Shown: positions 22,956-35,925 of the stretch, one piece after another | Position numbering within the stretch: the first letter of the stretch is position 1 | Layout: each line of letters opens with the position of its first letter | Origin: Platanthera guangdongensis | Taxonomy: Eukaryota > Streptophyta > Magnoliopsida > Asparagales > Orchidaceae | Direction of reading: 5' to 3' | Assembly: GCA_039583875.1 (NCBI GenBank) | Contig: CM077165.1 | Span: 61,554,757-61,618,756, forward strand | DNA length: 64,000 nucleotides | Program-made: the position numbers and the translations under genes | The notes under the pieces: model-generated | What the model was told of the DNA's origin: nothing | Databases searched by the model: none | The model's input: only the letters and a program-made list of their open reading frames with translations

Positions 22956-24802
22956 TGATGACTAGTTTTAGTCATCCTTTTTGGGGGTAATTTAGTATTC
23001 AAAATGCCTAATTTTATTTATATTTTATGATTGTTTTTCATGTTTTAATGTCTCTTTACAATATATTAATTCCTAGTGTTATTAGAGTTTTGATATAAAA
23101 ATCTATATAGTCTTATTATATGTATTATGTTATTATATATTATGTTATGTTATGTATAATAATTATAGTTAATGATATGTCTTAATGTTTTAATTTTAAT
23201 GTTGTAATGTTTTTATTATTATTGTGTTTTAAAATCTTGTTTTAACTTTGTTATTTTATGTAGACTAATCCATGATTGTATTGTCTCTTTTTTGTAGGTT
23301 CATGCCCAAGCTTCAAAGCCCATGCAGCCCGAGCTTTCAACAAGGAGCAGCCCACTCTACATCCTACCCGAGCCTATATAAAAGCCCAAAGCAGCCCCAT
23401 GCAGCCCCTCCCTCAAGAGCAGCCCACCTAGCCTCCTACCCGAGCACACCACATGCAGCAGCCCACTTCAAAGCCTTTCTCTTCCCTCTACCCGAGCCCA
23501 TGCTGCCAGCCCACTCCCCAAGTTTGTGGTCGGCCCTCTCCATATTAAAGCAGCCCCCTCTTTCATTAATTACCATGCATGAATATATCCATGCATGGCC
23601 GGCCACCTTTCAATGTCATACATGCATTTTGCCACCCCTCTCTCCTCCATTTAATGCAATGCATGCATCCTCCCCTTGCATGGCCGGCCCCTACCATCTC
23701 TCTCCTCCCCTTTATTTCCCATTCACTTCCCCCTTCCCATTACATATTTTGTCATTAAATACATGCATGCACTCCTCCCATTCTCTCTCTCCCCTCATTT
23801 AATTCTATGCATGAACATTCCTCCCCTATGGTCGGCCACACCCTTGATCTCCCCCTTCTTCTAGATGCTTCCCTCCTCTCCTATAAAAGGAACCCATATC
23901 CCATGCTTTGAAGAGGGTTGGATTGGAGCAAGAGAGTACAAGTCAAGAGAGTTCTTTTCATTGTAATTTTCATTTCTAGTTTCCCTTTTAGTTGTAATTT
24001 CAATTTTTGTTTGAAAGCTTTGTTTAAGATCATTTTGTTTTAGCATTGTGAACGTTTCTTTTTAGTAATAATAATGAAAATGTTCCTCTCTTCTTTTATT
24101 TTGTCTTCCCTTTCAATTATGCATAGCTAATTTCCTATAGCATTCGATCGTGAGGATCCATGAAGTGAGATGAGAGTTTATTTTCTTTCTTTGTTTTATT
24201 TTTGTTATTTCATGCTCGATCCTTCTTTGATTTATTTTGCGTCGACTCTGTATTTCCGGTATACGGTAGTAGACCTTGTTCTCATTTCATAGTAGTCGAG
24301 AGACTCATGATTTGAAAGATCACTCAAAGAAGGAAGGAGTTGAACGCAATCCTAGAGATAGGACGACGTAAATCTTCCGGATTGGAGTCAAATCCAATAG
24401 TGCGGATCACCTCGATAATGCAACTTTAGGCTTCTTTGGTTTGTAAAGAGATTTCGATCGAAGAGTCTATAAGTTAGGAGACCTAATGCTCTAGCGAGAT
24501 TTTGTCTTATTTTCGGATCCGTCACGGTCGAGTATGATTTGCAAAATTAAAACTATCTTTATTTTTATCTCTCTCATCTAATTTCATGGTGAATCATTGA
24601 TCGAATGCTAGCTTTTTATTATAAGTTTTTCGTCTCGCAAGTTGTCTTTTGTTTTATTCTAAAAAATTCTCAAATCCCATTAGTTTTCCAGTAGGATAAT
24701 AGTTAGAGCGTGAGTAGAAGTAATTGACAGCCCCGTGTTTAAATACGACCTTGGTACTACAATTCGACAGGTACGCTTGCCTGTTCGGGTTTTGGCCCAC
24801 CA
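22956..24802 (+). repeat. 3' LTR of Athila copy B
   Basis: TGATGACTAG…CCCACCA, 1847 bp, collinear with the 5' LTR. TATA box at 23882-23888. After 24802 the sequence leaves Athila and enters a Tat integrase remnant, so this is the right boundary of the whole A-R-B cluster. Confidence 0.95.
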
Positions 24803-25316
24803 ACGATGCTTACGACTAAAACGGGGATCATAAGTGGACACTAGCTCAAATCACCACGATTATCCAAATGACATGCACGCAAATGCTGCAACGGATGAGA
24901 ACAAGGGTTTCATCGACTAAAAAAACGAAAAGCGGCGAGACTTCCGACAAACTACATTCCAATAATACAAGATGAAAATGAGGTGGAGCTACGACTCTCC
25001 CTTAACATGGAGGAGGAGTTGCGTGATCTCTCCACCATCCGACAGGAAGAGGTGAAAAGAAGAATGACTAAGTAATTTGACAAGCACATCAGGGTCAAGC
25101 AGTTTCCGGATGCGGACTTGGTCCTGAAGAAGGTGCATGCGGCAGGGAGGTCAGCGGTAGCGGGGAAGCTCACCCCACATGGGAGGGTCCGTATATTGTC
25201 CAGGAAGCTCTAAGGTCGGGGGAGGGGGGGGGGGGGGTTATCACCTCCGAAATATGGATGACGAGACCCTAAGTCATACCTGGAGTGTTTATGACTTGAA
25301 GCATTTCAACCCGTGA
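24803..25316 (+). pseudogene. Tat-type Ty3/gypsy integrase C-terminal remnant (element T)
   Basis: Joins the Athila LTR in mid-gene. A recognisable stretch from about 24980 reads ELRLSLNMEEELRDLS, then IRVKQFPDADLVLKKV, then the GKLTPHWEGPYIVQEAL type motif of Tat/Retand integrases, and ends YDLKHFNP with TGA at 25314-25316. There are frameshifts before 24980, a stop at 25074-25076, and a G-run (25224-25237) that breaks the frame in the penultimate block. The Athila cluster seems to have inserted into this coding sequence. Confidence 0.75.
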
Positions 25317-25500
25317 AAATATGTACGTCCGTTCCTTTAATGAATATGAAATACTTTGATGCTGATATTCTTTTGCAGATTGAGTTTGTGGCGAGTGTTT
25401 ATCAAATTATATCATGAAATGCCCCTACTGACAGGCTTTCATCTATCTGGCATGGCCGGAGATTGGTTGAAGGGTAGAAAGTTTTTCTCGCTCTGGGGTT
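25317..25500 (+). other. 3' noncoding start and degenerate first repeat of Tat element T
   Basis: After the integrase stop comes about 100 bp of unassigned sequence. From about 25418 a diverged, shortened copy of the 190-bp repeat follows (CTACTGACAGGCTTTCATC versus CGCTGCCAGGCTTCCACC). Confidence 0.6.
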
Positions 25501-26512
25501 AGGTCCTGAGATGCTCCCGCTGCCAGGCTTCCACCTAACTGTAGGGCCAGGATCCTCGAGTGACGTCGTTATGACCCTGGAGTGCAGAGTCCGGTGGATG
25601 TTCAACACCCACCGTCAGGCTCTCATATAGCTGATGGCCGGTGGTAGCGCCCGGAGGTTGTTGGATGGCAAGTATTCTCACTCTGGGGTTAGGTCCCAAG
25701 ATGCTCCCGCTGCTAGGCTTCCATCTAAATTGCAGGGCTGGGATCCTCAAGTGACGTCATTATGACCCTAGAGGGCTGAATTCGATGGATGATCAACACC
25801 CACTGTCATGCTCTCACCTAGCTGATGGGCCAGTGGTAGAGCCCGGAGGTTGTTGGTTGGCAATTATTCTCGTTCTAGACTTAGGTCCGAGATGCTCCTA
25901 CTGTCAGGCTTCCACCGACCTGGCAGGGACGGGATCCTCGAATGATGTCATTATGACCCTGGGGGATGAGTCCGGTGGATGCTCAACACCCACTATCAGG
26001 CTCTCACCTAGATAATGGGCCGGTCGTAGTGCCCGAAGGTTGTTGGAAGGCAAGTATTCTCACTCTGGTGTTAGGTCCCGAGATGCTCCCACTGCTAGGC
26101 TTCCACCTAACTAGCAGGATCGGGATCCTCGAGTGACATCATTATGACCCTAGAGGGCTGAGTCTGATGGATGCTCAACACCCGCCGTCAGGTTATTACC
26201 TAGCTGATGGGCCGGTGGTAGCGCCCAAAGGTTGTTGGATGACAAGTTTTCTCGCAGAGGGGTTAGGTCCCGAGATGCTCCCGCTGTCAGGCTTCCACCT
26301 AGTTGGTAGGGCCGGGATCCTCGAGTGACGTCATTATGACCCTAGGGTGTGAGTCTGGTGGATTCTCAACACCCACCGTCAGGCTCTCACCTAGCTGATG
26401 GGCCGGTAGTAGTGCCCGGAGGTTGTTGGATGGCAAGTATTCTCGCTCCGGGGTAAGGTCCCGAGATGCTCCCACTGCTAGCTTCCACCTAGCTGGTAGG
26501 TTCGAGATCCTG
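25501..26512 (+). repeat. 190-bp tandem repeats in the 3' region of Tat element T
   Basis: The phrase AGGTCC…GAGATGCTCC starts at 25501, 25691, 25883, 26073, 26265 and 26456, so the period is 190-192 bp. Each unit includes GATCCTCGAGTGACGTCGTT-type and GATGCTCAACACCCACCGTC-type segments. The last unit is cut at 26512 by the LTR of element D. Tandem repeats between integrase and 3' LTR are known in Tat-lineage elements such as Retand and Ogre. Some units show short ORFs, but no gene is supported. Confidence 0.9.
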
Positions 26513-27833
26513 TGTAAGAGACCCCTTACTAAGGAGGTAACCAGGTCTTATGCCCAGAACTACCGCCTTACAGTGACACTTATCACACACGGGCTAGTCG
26601 ACACCGCAAGATGCCGATCCCGCCAGTTAGTACGATCATTAAACCTATCGGCCCATCGAGAAGAGAAGAGATATAAGCAATTATATATTAAGTCCACATT
26701 ACAGCATCATCATAATATAAATAAAATGAGAGATACAATAGTAGACAATGAGTACATAATGAAAGAGAAAAGGGCATATGCCTTGTATATACTAATCAAA
26801 TCTCTCACTCTCTCACAAATATATTTAAGATGAAGCTAAACTATCATCGGTACACGCGTAATCACCTGAAGCCGGGCTGCAGTAGCAGTAGGTGATGTTA
26901 GCTCCTCATGTCCTTCCACCTCGTCCTGCTGGTCGTGGTGGTGCTCCATCTCTTCAAGCTCCTAAAATGATACGGTCACAACCGACCGTTAGTCATAAAT
27001 ACTAAGCCATTTTTTTCATGCCTCACCCACGCGACTCCTAGGAATCGAGCGAGAGGATGAAGCGGAGAAAAACAAGGGGTACAAACGTAAAGCAGGTGGA
27101 AATGGATCTATTCTATTATGGTTATAGAATAACAAGTATATTTCTACTTTAGTAGTCCTATATAGTACAAGTAATGGAGTAAAAAAAGTACTGAACAAAA
27201 GTGCGGTAAGTAGTGTAAAGTACTCAGCAAAAAAGTAAACTATCTACTACTACACTAACATCACAGAAGTACCTTAAATTATATGAACGCTCATACAAAC
27301 TTATAAATTAAGGTTTCACCAATATAACATATCATATAAAAGAGCCCATACTAATTTATATGATGAGGATCTATGATGCGTATGTCCCTAGTATGGATGT
27401 ATGGTATGATATGCAGTTATGATTCATATAAGGGCAACTCACCCACACGACTCTATGAGCACAAACCTTTAGTTCCCACTTTTTGGAGTTGGTTTAACTC
27501 TCAGGTACTACCGTTGTAGCTACAATAGTAGTGGAGCGGTCGTCTCCACTCTGAGGGGGTATGCACACTACCAGGCCTAGACATTCCGTACGCCTCTGAA
27601 GAACACACCAGATTCACCATGTACTAAACCGTTGGATAAACCACCAGACTTTTAGGTCGGGTGTGCATTTTCGAAGATTGTCCTCCAGATTGCAATATAA
27701 ATAACCTACTGGCCCCTCAAACCCTCACACCGCACCTGAGTCACCGTACTGCAATCGGTGTGATGATTGGCCCAGTACCGCATGTCCCGCCAATAATATG
27801 TTCCATGCACATTCAATTTATTTCAAACCCGAG

Positions 27834-27970
27834 CCTCCATCTTACAGGACAAACCTGTACTATATCCAAACATCTTTGCCTCCAGCTCGCAGGACAAAAC
27901 CCATCCTGTATCCCAACATCTGAGCCTCCAGTTCGCAGGACAAAACCCGTCCTGTATCCTCCAACCCTAT
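27834..27970. repeat. Three 46-bp tandem repeats within LTR of D
   Basis: CCTCCA…CAGGACAAA…CCTGTA units start at 27834, 27879 and 27925. Each contains a short inverted repeat ACAGGA/TCCTGT-like core. Confidence 0.75.
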
Positions 27971-30673
27971 ATGGGTGAGATTGTCACATTGTTCCCTTAA
28001 CCTAATAGACTAATCTTGTCTAAGGCTTATTAGGCATAACAACTTATGGTTAGACCATGTACTGCCTAGGACAGACCCGGTAAAGGTCTCTCGAGGGCAC
28101 TAGGATCTATGATGGGCTGAAGCCCAAAGCTCCCTTTCTCAAGAACACTTACTTTTATTAGTGTTTACCCACTATTAATACCCAAATCTCAATGTTTCTC
28201 TTGAGTGAACCTAATGACTTAAGGTATTATTTGGAGAACGACGGTCTTCCGCCGGTCTCCGTTCTAATTACTTTCCTTGGGCTTTGCACTCCAACACTCA
28301 TTAATATGTAGTGACCAATTTGACAACAACCAGGGTTCCAACTTCCCGATACGCTTCTCAATCCAACAACTTATCATATCCCCTGTGTGTCCTAGTGTTA
28401 TGTGATACTTTAGCTAAGCTCAACCCATGACCTAATGTTATCTAGTATGAGATGACTGCCAGATACTTGGGCCAAATGCCCCTAACTATTTATCATGGGT
28501 TTATTATGTATGTAATATTGATCATTCAGAATTTCTTCATTTTTCCAATTATTTTGGACCATAATTTAAATTAATTAATTAAGTGACCTAGGTCACTTTG
28601 AACATGAATTACTCTAACCAGTGGTCCATTATGTCTTAAATAAATTATATATGGTTCATCTAGGTTAAAAATGTTTGTTCATCAAAATTCATGATTTTCT
28701 AGTTTGAATTTCTATATATTTTCTATTTATGATTAAATCCATAAATAATCCATTTTCCAAATGAAGTACTTAAAATATACAACCAAAAACTCCTAGAAGA
28801 TTATTGGTGATCAAGATTGATATAATAATACTCAGGATAGAAATTCATGATCCTAGTCAGTGATTTGTCATAACATAATTTCATATGGACATTATTACCA
28901 AAATTACATTGGGTTTTAATCACAGAAATAAGATGTTATAAAGTTTTCCATAATTTTTCAACAGTATTTTCCCTTACTTTTAAATTAATTTCCAAAAAGG
29001 TTAAAATTGTATATCAATTGTAAACACAAGATATAATCGTCAAATAGAGTTATAACTTTTTCCAGAGATGTAAAATGTTCTATTAGAGCATGTATCAAAA
29101 TTTTAGAATTTTACAAGGTCAGTAGACCTATATCTCTTTTTTTATTTCTAAAAGAACTTATTTTCCATTAAATTAAAATAATGGGATTTTTGTTCCCAAA
29201 AATCTCACTCTTTCATTGGGAGGTGTAACTCATCCCTATAAGCCTCTATCCAAAATCCCATGGACATTCATTGTGCCAAATGGGTTTAATTCCCATTTTT
29301 ACTTTTGGCACAATATATTTACAAATCTACCTCCACCTTGCAGGTTGGATTTCCCCAACATACAGAGGTCCAAATGTCCTCAAACTTTTACCATAGTCAT
29401 ATAAAGGCCCAATGGCCATGCCACTCAAATTTGGAGGCATTTGGAAGAGGGAATCTTCCGATATTTCATTTATATAATAAATGATATTTCTATAAAAACT
29501 ATAGAAAAATACATCCCCAAAATTATGATTTTTGCATAGGACCTAAGTCTAGCATAAACATATATATGTCCGAAATTTCATGACATGTGGACATAGGGTT
29601 TGGCTTGGGCACTCATTTTAAAATCTTTCTTAGCATAGGACCAGTCTTAGTAGAATGGCCTTACACGGAGTTTCCGTGCTCCAGATTTCATGTTTAAGGT
29701 GTCAAATTAAAGGTAAGACATAAATCTACATTTTTAATGTTGAGCATCATTTGTGAAAATGCTTCTAAGAGGACAAAATATTGTATAAGAGTTGACTACA
29801 TAAACTGGGGTAGAAAATACATTTTTAATTATTTCATAAAAATCCAGGTCATCAGGTCATCTTCTCCAATGGGCCAACAGTCCAGATTGCCACGACCTGG
29901 ACCAGGTAGAATTGCACTTCTCGGCCTTCTGGCCGCCCCCACCATCGACGATTGTCTCCACCACCTCCATTGAGTTGGCGGTTAGCGTTTCCCGACGACG
30001 TGGCAGCCAGAGCTGGCTCCTCCGACGAACCCGAGCAAGAACAATTGCTCTTTTGCCCTCACACATGGAATCAGGCTCATTTGAGCCCAATATCTGTCCT
30101 AAAAGAGCTAGACAGCTAGCACAGAGGGAGGGGAGGAGAAACAGACCCTTGGACAAGCATGGGGGTGGGTTTGGTGGTGGTGCGCCATGGCCAACCTTTG
30201 CTCCTGCGAGATAGCTTGTTTGCTGATTTCTCTGGCTAATCCTCTACCCTACTGTGAGTTTCTGCTCCTTATGGCTAACTAAAGGTGATGGTGGGGTGAA
30301 ATGGAGGTGAGGCTGGCTGGTTTAAAGGTTTTGGCCAAAGAGGAGTGGTTGGGCATGGCTGGCAACATGATTCCTCATGCCGCTATGTGTCAGCCATATA
30401 TTGGACCATCAATCATTGTCATAAATATGTTTTCTTGAAATGATGAATAAACTATATACTTTTGTTGTAGAGATAAATATCTCACCATTATTTTATCCTG
30501 AACCCTGTTTAGCCCATATATAAGTGAACCAGTCAACATAACTTTCAGATTGAAAAATTATGAAGTACAAAAGCATTGAGTGTGTTGACACTACTAAACA
30601 CCGCATTGAGTGGTGTAGACACCACTCAATGCCTTCAGCACTGTAGAAAATTCTTAAGTCAAAATCGTTGAGC

Positions 30674-30678
30674 GGTGT
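30674..30678. other. Target-site duplication GGTGT of element E (left copy)
   Basis: GGTGT precedes TGTAAC at 30679 and is repeated at 39052-39056 right after GTTACA. This exact 5-bp duplication shows E inserted as a unit into D's LTR. Confidence 0.92.
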
Positions 30679-32646
30679 TGTAACACCCCCATCCGTCGTA
30701 TGACATATAACAGAAGGTCCAACTGGAACCAGACGCCATATACCACGGACAGTCGGAAGGGTTACATAAGAATATCGAAACCATACAACTATAACTACTC
30801 GCCCTAACACAAAACATTCTAGCGGAATCTTTTAAACGGTTATAAAGAACCCATAATTGAATGATCAACTATCATGAATGTCCACAACTACCACAGGATG
30901 AAACAACAAATACACTGAAAGTATTTGGCCTTATGGCCTTATAAGAGTTCACTTAACAAAGTATTTTTTTTCCATACATCGGCTTGCAGGCCGACCACAC
31001 ATGATAGAAATAAAATACAACTATTCGATTTGGCCTTCGAGTGCCAGCTCAGCAACATGGGCTTCAGCCCGCTATTTGGTACTCAGCTCCACAGCACGTG
31101 CAAGCACATTCCACCGCACGGTGGCAAACAAAGTAACGGTCAGCCAAAGCCGACCAAATTATAACGACCCCGCCCCTTGCTCGGACGGCGGTGCTCCTTC
31201 CCTGCATTTTATTAGCCCATCTAAACAATATACTACTAGCATACTTCCCCACAGGTGTAGGCTCGCACATCCAAACACCATGTGTACTCAGGGCACATTA
31301 ACGGTGAATCCTGTCAATTCAGTGGCTTCACCACCATCGCCAGGATGGTAACAACGTGAGCATTTTAGCCTTTCTGACCACTATCTAAGGATCCCGACTA
31401 TTCCAACGGCCAGTCCCTCTTTGGGTCTCTCGCACCAAACCACATAGCCCGGGTCCATTCCACTTGCACGTTGCTCACACACGTAGTCACGTTAAGACGT
31501 ACGTACGAGCCAAGCTTCTCTCGGATCCCGCATCAATTCCAAACAACACATAACCCAGTTATGTTCAAGGCTGGCTCCCTGGCCGCCATGTTAGTAGAAT
31601 TACGTTTCCGCTCAATTTTCCGGGTGCGCCTTGGAGTTATTCCCCAAGGATCCCTACTGCAATCTACCATGTAGAAACCCAAAAACACAAAGCACGAAGT
31701 CTACTCCAGCAAACCATACAAAATGCAACATCACCGATTCAGACCAACATGTCCGGGTAGGCTTCACACACAATGCCTATGTCCGTACTTCGATTCCGGA
31801 CTCTATATGTAACACAAGGGGGACTATTCCCGTCAACCCCAAGGAACAGCGTGCATTCACCGCACACTCGCGGGAGCAGGTTTCTTTATGCAAAATAAGG
31901 AGAGCTTCACATGCTCAAGTAGAGAATCATTACCCTTGTAGTACGCTTTTGCGCCATGGAAAAAACTACAAGGATAGAAGGCTTCTCAATGGAATTTCCA
32001 CCGCGTATCCGCTCTCGGTTCTTAAATTGATGCTTCGATGCTCCGCCGGTGGCCGGAATCCCTCCCTTTCCTTCCTCATCTCTCTAACTTCATAGAAAGA
32101 GAATGGTAAAGAGCAAAATGAGGAATTAAACCTCCATTCCCGGCCTTAATAGAGCAGGAACACATCTGAGTCGTCAGATCTTAATTAAAGAAAACGAGCG
32201 GCTCTGATCAGCCCAAAATCCCTCAAACCTGGGCTGAACACGGCCTCGCACACGGCCGTGTACCAGGCCATGTGCCTCGATCCAGACACGATCGTCGAGC
32301 ACAGAAACAGACACGGGTCAAGACACGCCCGTGTATCAATCTGACACGCCCGTGTCGGGTACCGACACGCCCGTATCCTAGGTGCGTGTTACCAGTAACC
32401 GCCAAGCCAACTGACACAACCCTTGGGAACACGGATGGTGACACGAGTATGCACACGCCCATGTCAGTTGACATGCCCATGTCACGCTGACATGTTTCCT
32501 ACCATGTCCTTTTATGGACACAGCCGGCCAACATAGAGAACCACACGGCCTTATACACGCCTATGTCCTAGGCCATGTACCCCTATACAGACACCAAAAC
32601 TTCTCTTAGATGCGACCAGTTCAATTACAATTTTCGGGGCGTTACA
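30679..32646 (-). repeat. 3' LTR of element E
   Basis: On the plus strand TGTAACACCCCCATC … GGGGCGTTACA. Carries an array of CACG/CGTG palindromes at about 32238-32590. Reading frames in it are short and not conserved as protein with the other LTR. Confidence 0.93.
32238..32590. repeat. Palindromic ACACG…CGTGT array in 3' LTR of E
   Basis: Repeated self-complementary blocks such as GACACGCCCGTGTC (at about 32351), CACACGGCCGTGT and degenerate versions, spaced 15-60 bp. The same array, better preserved, lies at 38657-38997 in the other LTR. Confidence 0.85.
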
Positions 32647-32659
32647 AATCTCCCCCACT
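32647..32659 (-). promoter_or_regulatory. Polypurine tract of element E
   Basis: Minus strand AGTGGGGGAGATT immediately before the TGTAACG start of the 3' LTR; plus-strand primer for E. Confidence 0.85.
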
Positions 32660-32701
32660 TAAAGAATTTTGTCCCGAAATTATGTAAAGGTACCCAAAAA
32701 T

Positions 32702-34114
32702 TTAAATGTTACCTGAGTGGAATAACTCGGGGTATTCTTCCATCATAGTCTGCTCTCGCTCCCAAGAAATCTCCTCACGTCTGCAGTTATCCCAACAGAC
32801 TTTAACCATTCGGATCTCCTTATTGCGGAATCGTTTAACCTTAAAGTCTTCAATGCGTACTGGTTTGACCTTTGTTGCCAACCCGTATTCAACCGGCACT
32901 TGATCGACCGCAACGACCTGTGAAGGCTCTTGCACCGCCTTCTGCAATACCGATACGTGGAACACATCATGTAGCCCACTCAACTCCACTGACAACTTCA
33001 ATCGATACGCTGCTTCGCCAACACGCTCCAGTATTTCAAACAGTCCAAGGTATCTCGGACTCAGCTTCTTCAAGCATCGAACCCGTGTGACACCCTTAAA
33101 CGGCTTGATTTTCAAATACACCCAGTCGCCAACACCAACCTCTACATTCCTATGCTTGGCGTTATAGTATTTTGCCTGCCTGTCCTGAGCAATCTTCAAC
33201 CGTTCCTGAACTGTATGTATCATTGAGGTGGTGTCTTCCACCGTTTGACGTTTGTATAACTTTGTCTCATCTATCTCCAACCAAGACAACGACGTGCGAC
33301 ACCTTCTCCCATACAAGGCCTCGAAAGGCGCCATTCCAATACCCGCCTAATAACTGTTGTTTTATGCAAACTCCACCATGTACAGGTGATGCTCCCACTT
33401 CTTTCCGAAGTCCAAGACTCGCATGCGAAGCATGTCCTCCATCGTCCGGTTGACCATCTCGGTCTGACCATCCATCTGTGGATGAAAGGCTGTGCTGAAA
33501 CTCAACTTAGTTCCCAACAGACTATACACCAGCCTCCAGTCGTTCGACGTGAAGCGTCCATCTCGGTCACTAACAACACTGTGAGGCACACCATGCAATC
33601 ATATAATACTATCCACATAAAGTTTGGCAAACTTTTCCATCGGGTCTTCCTTCCTGTTCGGAATGAAATGCGACACCTTCGTCAATCTATCTACGACCAC
33701 CCAGATGGCGTCATTTCCCCTCTGCAACTTTGCCAAACCATGCACAAAATAAATAGAAATGTCGTCGAATTTCCACTCCGGGATAGGTAGGGACTTCAAT
33801 AAACCTCTGGGCTTCTGATACTCCGCCTTTACCAAGGCACACGTCTGGCACTTGGCCACATAAAGTGCTACATCCCTCTTTAATCTCGGTCACCAGAACA
33901 ACTTCTTCATGTCCTTATACATCTTCATGCTCCCCGGGTGGATTGAGTACTTGGTATGATGTGCCTCGTACAACAACTCCTCCCGAAGATTACCCACACT
34001 AGGAACGTATAGGCGACCGTCCCTTCTTAGCAGTCCATCCTCAACAACAAATTTTGAATTTGACCCATCCAAAGATTCATCTAAGATTTGTTTCATGATG
34101 CTATCTTGAACCAA
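32702..34114 (-). pseudogene. Chromovirus integrase with chromodomain, broken (element E)
   Basis: Minus strand from 34114: HHCC region (HHTKYSIHPG … CQTCALV), then the core. The first catalytic Asp is replaced: DDISIYFVHG has Tyr where the family has Asp. The second Asp (SVVSDRDGRF) and the Glu (DGQTEMVNRTMED) remain. Stops lie near 33891, 33599 and 33350. The C-terminal ORF 33334-32702 is open, with LKKLSPRYLG, LHDVFHVSVL and a Tekay-type chromodomain (VRIEDFKVKRFRNKEIRMVK, then SWEREQTMMEEYPELF). The chromodomain would direct integration to marked chromatin. Confidence 0.92.
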
Positions 34115-34144
34115 AGCCCGCCGAACTCTATCATCCAGGTCATA

Positions 34145-35400
34145 CTACACCTCTGTCCAATACAATTTCGCCTCGATACTAGCCTGCTTGTCGACGCATG
34201 ATATCTCCAACGCCTCCAAATCACGGACCAAACTCTCATCATGTAACGACAACCATCTGGCTTGCGTAGGAACCCTGCGACTCAACGCATCCGCCACTAT
34301 ATTTCCTTTCCCATGCACATAATGTATCTCGAAGGTGTAGTCCCCCAGGAACTCCATCCACCTCCGTTGCCTCATGTTCAGGTCTTTCTGATCTAATAGG
34401 TATTTCAGGCTCTTATGATCGGTGTAGATATCGACCTTCACACCGTATAGATAGTGCCTCCACAGCTTTAGAGCAAATATCACGGCCGCTAACTCTAAGT
34501 CATGGACTGGATAATTCCGCTCATGAACCTTCAATTGTCACGAACTATAGGCTATCATGCTACCATGCTGTAGCAGAACACAGCCCAAACCACTGCCCGA
34601 AGCATCACTATAAATTTCAAACCCTTCGGTTCCACTCGGTAAACATAAAATAGGCGTCGTGGTCAACCGCCTCTTCAACTCTTCAAAATCCTGCACGCAC
34701 TCCAACGACCACACAAACTTTTGATCCTTCCTTGTCAACGTCGTAAGTGGTAGCTCTATCCGCAAGAAGTTCTCTACGAAGCGCCTGTAGTAGCCGGCAA
34801 GCCCCAGAAAGCTCCGGACTTCCGCCACTGTAGTCAATACAGGCCACTCCTGTATCGCCACTATCTTCGCCGGATCCACTGCTATCCCTTCTCAACTAAC
34901 AACATGACTAAGGAACGCTACCGAGGATAACCAGAACTCACACTTGGAGAACTTAGCATACAACTGATTCCTTCTCAACATCTCCAACACTATATGCAGA
35001 TGCTTGTAGTGATCATCCTCACACTGCGAGTACACTAAGATATCGTCGATAAATACTATCGTGAAACGATCCAGGTACTCTCTGAACGTCCTATTCATCA
35101 GATCCACAAACACGGATGGTGCATTGGTCAACCCAAATAGCATGACCGTGAACTCGTAACCAGATTTTAGATCTAGCTTCGAATATATTGTAGACCCAAC
35201 CAACTGATCAAATAGATCGTCAATCCCTGGGATCGGATACTTATTCTTTTCCGTAAGCTTGTTCAACTCCCAATAGTCACTACAAAGTCACAAGCTCCCA
35301 TCCTTCTTCTTAACAAAAAGGACTGGTGCACTCCAAGGCGAAGAACTTGGACGCACATAATCCCTGCTCCAATAACTTTTAAAGTTGGATCTTCAGTTCC
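34145..35400 (-). pseudogene. Chromovirus reverse transcriptase and RNase H, broken (element E)
   Basis: RT: CIDY-like start degraded to a stretch ending [29 protein letters not shown] (Asp) joins directly to [13 protein letters not shown], so about 20 residues of the finger/palm are missing in frame. FIDDILVYS is intact. RNase H has [30 protein letters not shown] and [10 protein letters not shown], all four acids kept. Stops occur near 34893, 34536 and 34144. N-terminal sequence before 35300 is barely readable. Confidence 0.9.
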
Positions 35401-35925
35401 GCTGACTCTATAGACTATAACTGATAAGGAGAGCGTGACACATGTTTGGCACTACACCAAACCGCCTTAACCTCCTCAGGGGCAGACATCAACGTCTTAC
35501 TCGACCCCTTCCATGCCTGCAAATGTCGTCTCATGACTAGCTCTCAACTGACCACCTTACGATTTTGACCAATGATGCTTGCTGCTCCGAGAGCCAGCCC
35601 ATACCAAAGGTCACGTCGAACTCCCCTAGCGGTAGTAACAATGCTTGTAAGTCAAACTCTTGACTCTCAATCCAAACCTAAACGCAATAGATTCTATCTG
35701 AGCGCATTGAGCACCATTAGATATCAACACATCCAATATGTATTTTGCCATTGAAAGAGGTACTCCGACGCGTAATATAATTCCTTTGGGCAGACGGGAA
35801 TGCGAAGCTCCCTAAATGAACGGTGCTCTCGTCGGATAAATGAAAGCCAGAACAAAGCTTAACACAGGTAGTTCTAAGCTAACATGCACAAGGGCAACAA
35901 GTATTTAAAGCTAACTACTATAACT
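35401..35925 (-). pseudogene. Remnant between gag and RT of element E (protease region)
   Basis: By position this should hold the aspartic protease, but I find no D-S/T-G loop. Only scattered matches to the linker before RT are visible on the minus strand (GSSKTLMSAPEEVKAVW; SRSPYQL). Deleted or too decayed to read. Confidence 0.45.

Larger units (their letters stand above)
13397..24802 (+). mobile_element. Athila-type Ty3/gypsy retrotransposon, copy B (both LTRs present, 11.4 kb)
   Basis: Complete structure: TGATGACTAG…CCCACCA LTRs of 1855 and 1847 bp, tRNA-Asp primer site, gag-pol, 1.95-kb 3' noncoding region and polypurine tract. The LTRs differ at few positions by eye, so the copy is fairly young. 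The five bases before the 5' LTR (TAGTT) and after the 3' LTR (ACGAT) do not match, so there is no target duplication around B by itself. The left flank is inverted Athila integrase and the right flank is Tat integrase. The copy is inactive through frameshifts, stops and an integrase Asp-to-Asn change. Confidence 0.95.
26513..30678 (-). repeat. 3' LTR of element D, part 1
   Basis: Plus strand starts TGTAAGAGACCCC; the same sequence, diverged, recurs at 44358-44634 and 58056-58362. AT-rich in 28500-29860. No credible gene: ORFs at 27661-27978 and 29857-30214 have no protein-like features. The part ends at the GGTGT duplicated on insertion of E. The last 110 bp contain imperfect inverted motifs GCATTGAGTGG/CCACTCAATGC. 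Confidence 0.83.

Noticed and set aside
29857..30214. Overlapping ORFs of about 100 codons in D's LTR
   Set aside because: Both strands open because of local GC-rich composition; no family recognised and the other LTR lacks this part in the window.
32272..32490. ORFs on both strands across the palindromic array of E (also 38695-39090)
   Set aside because: Open frames follow from the CACG/CGTG palindromes and encode Arg/Thr/Pro repeats only.
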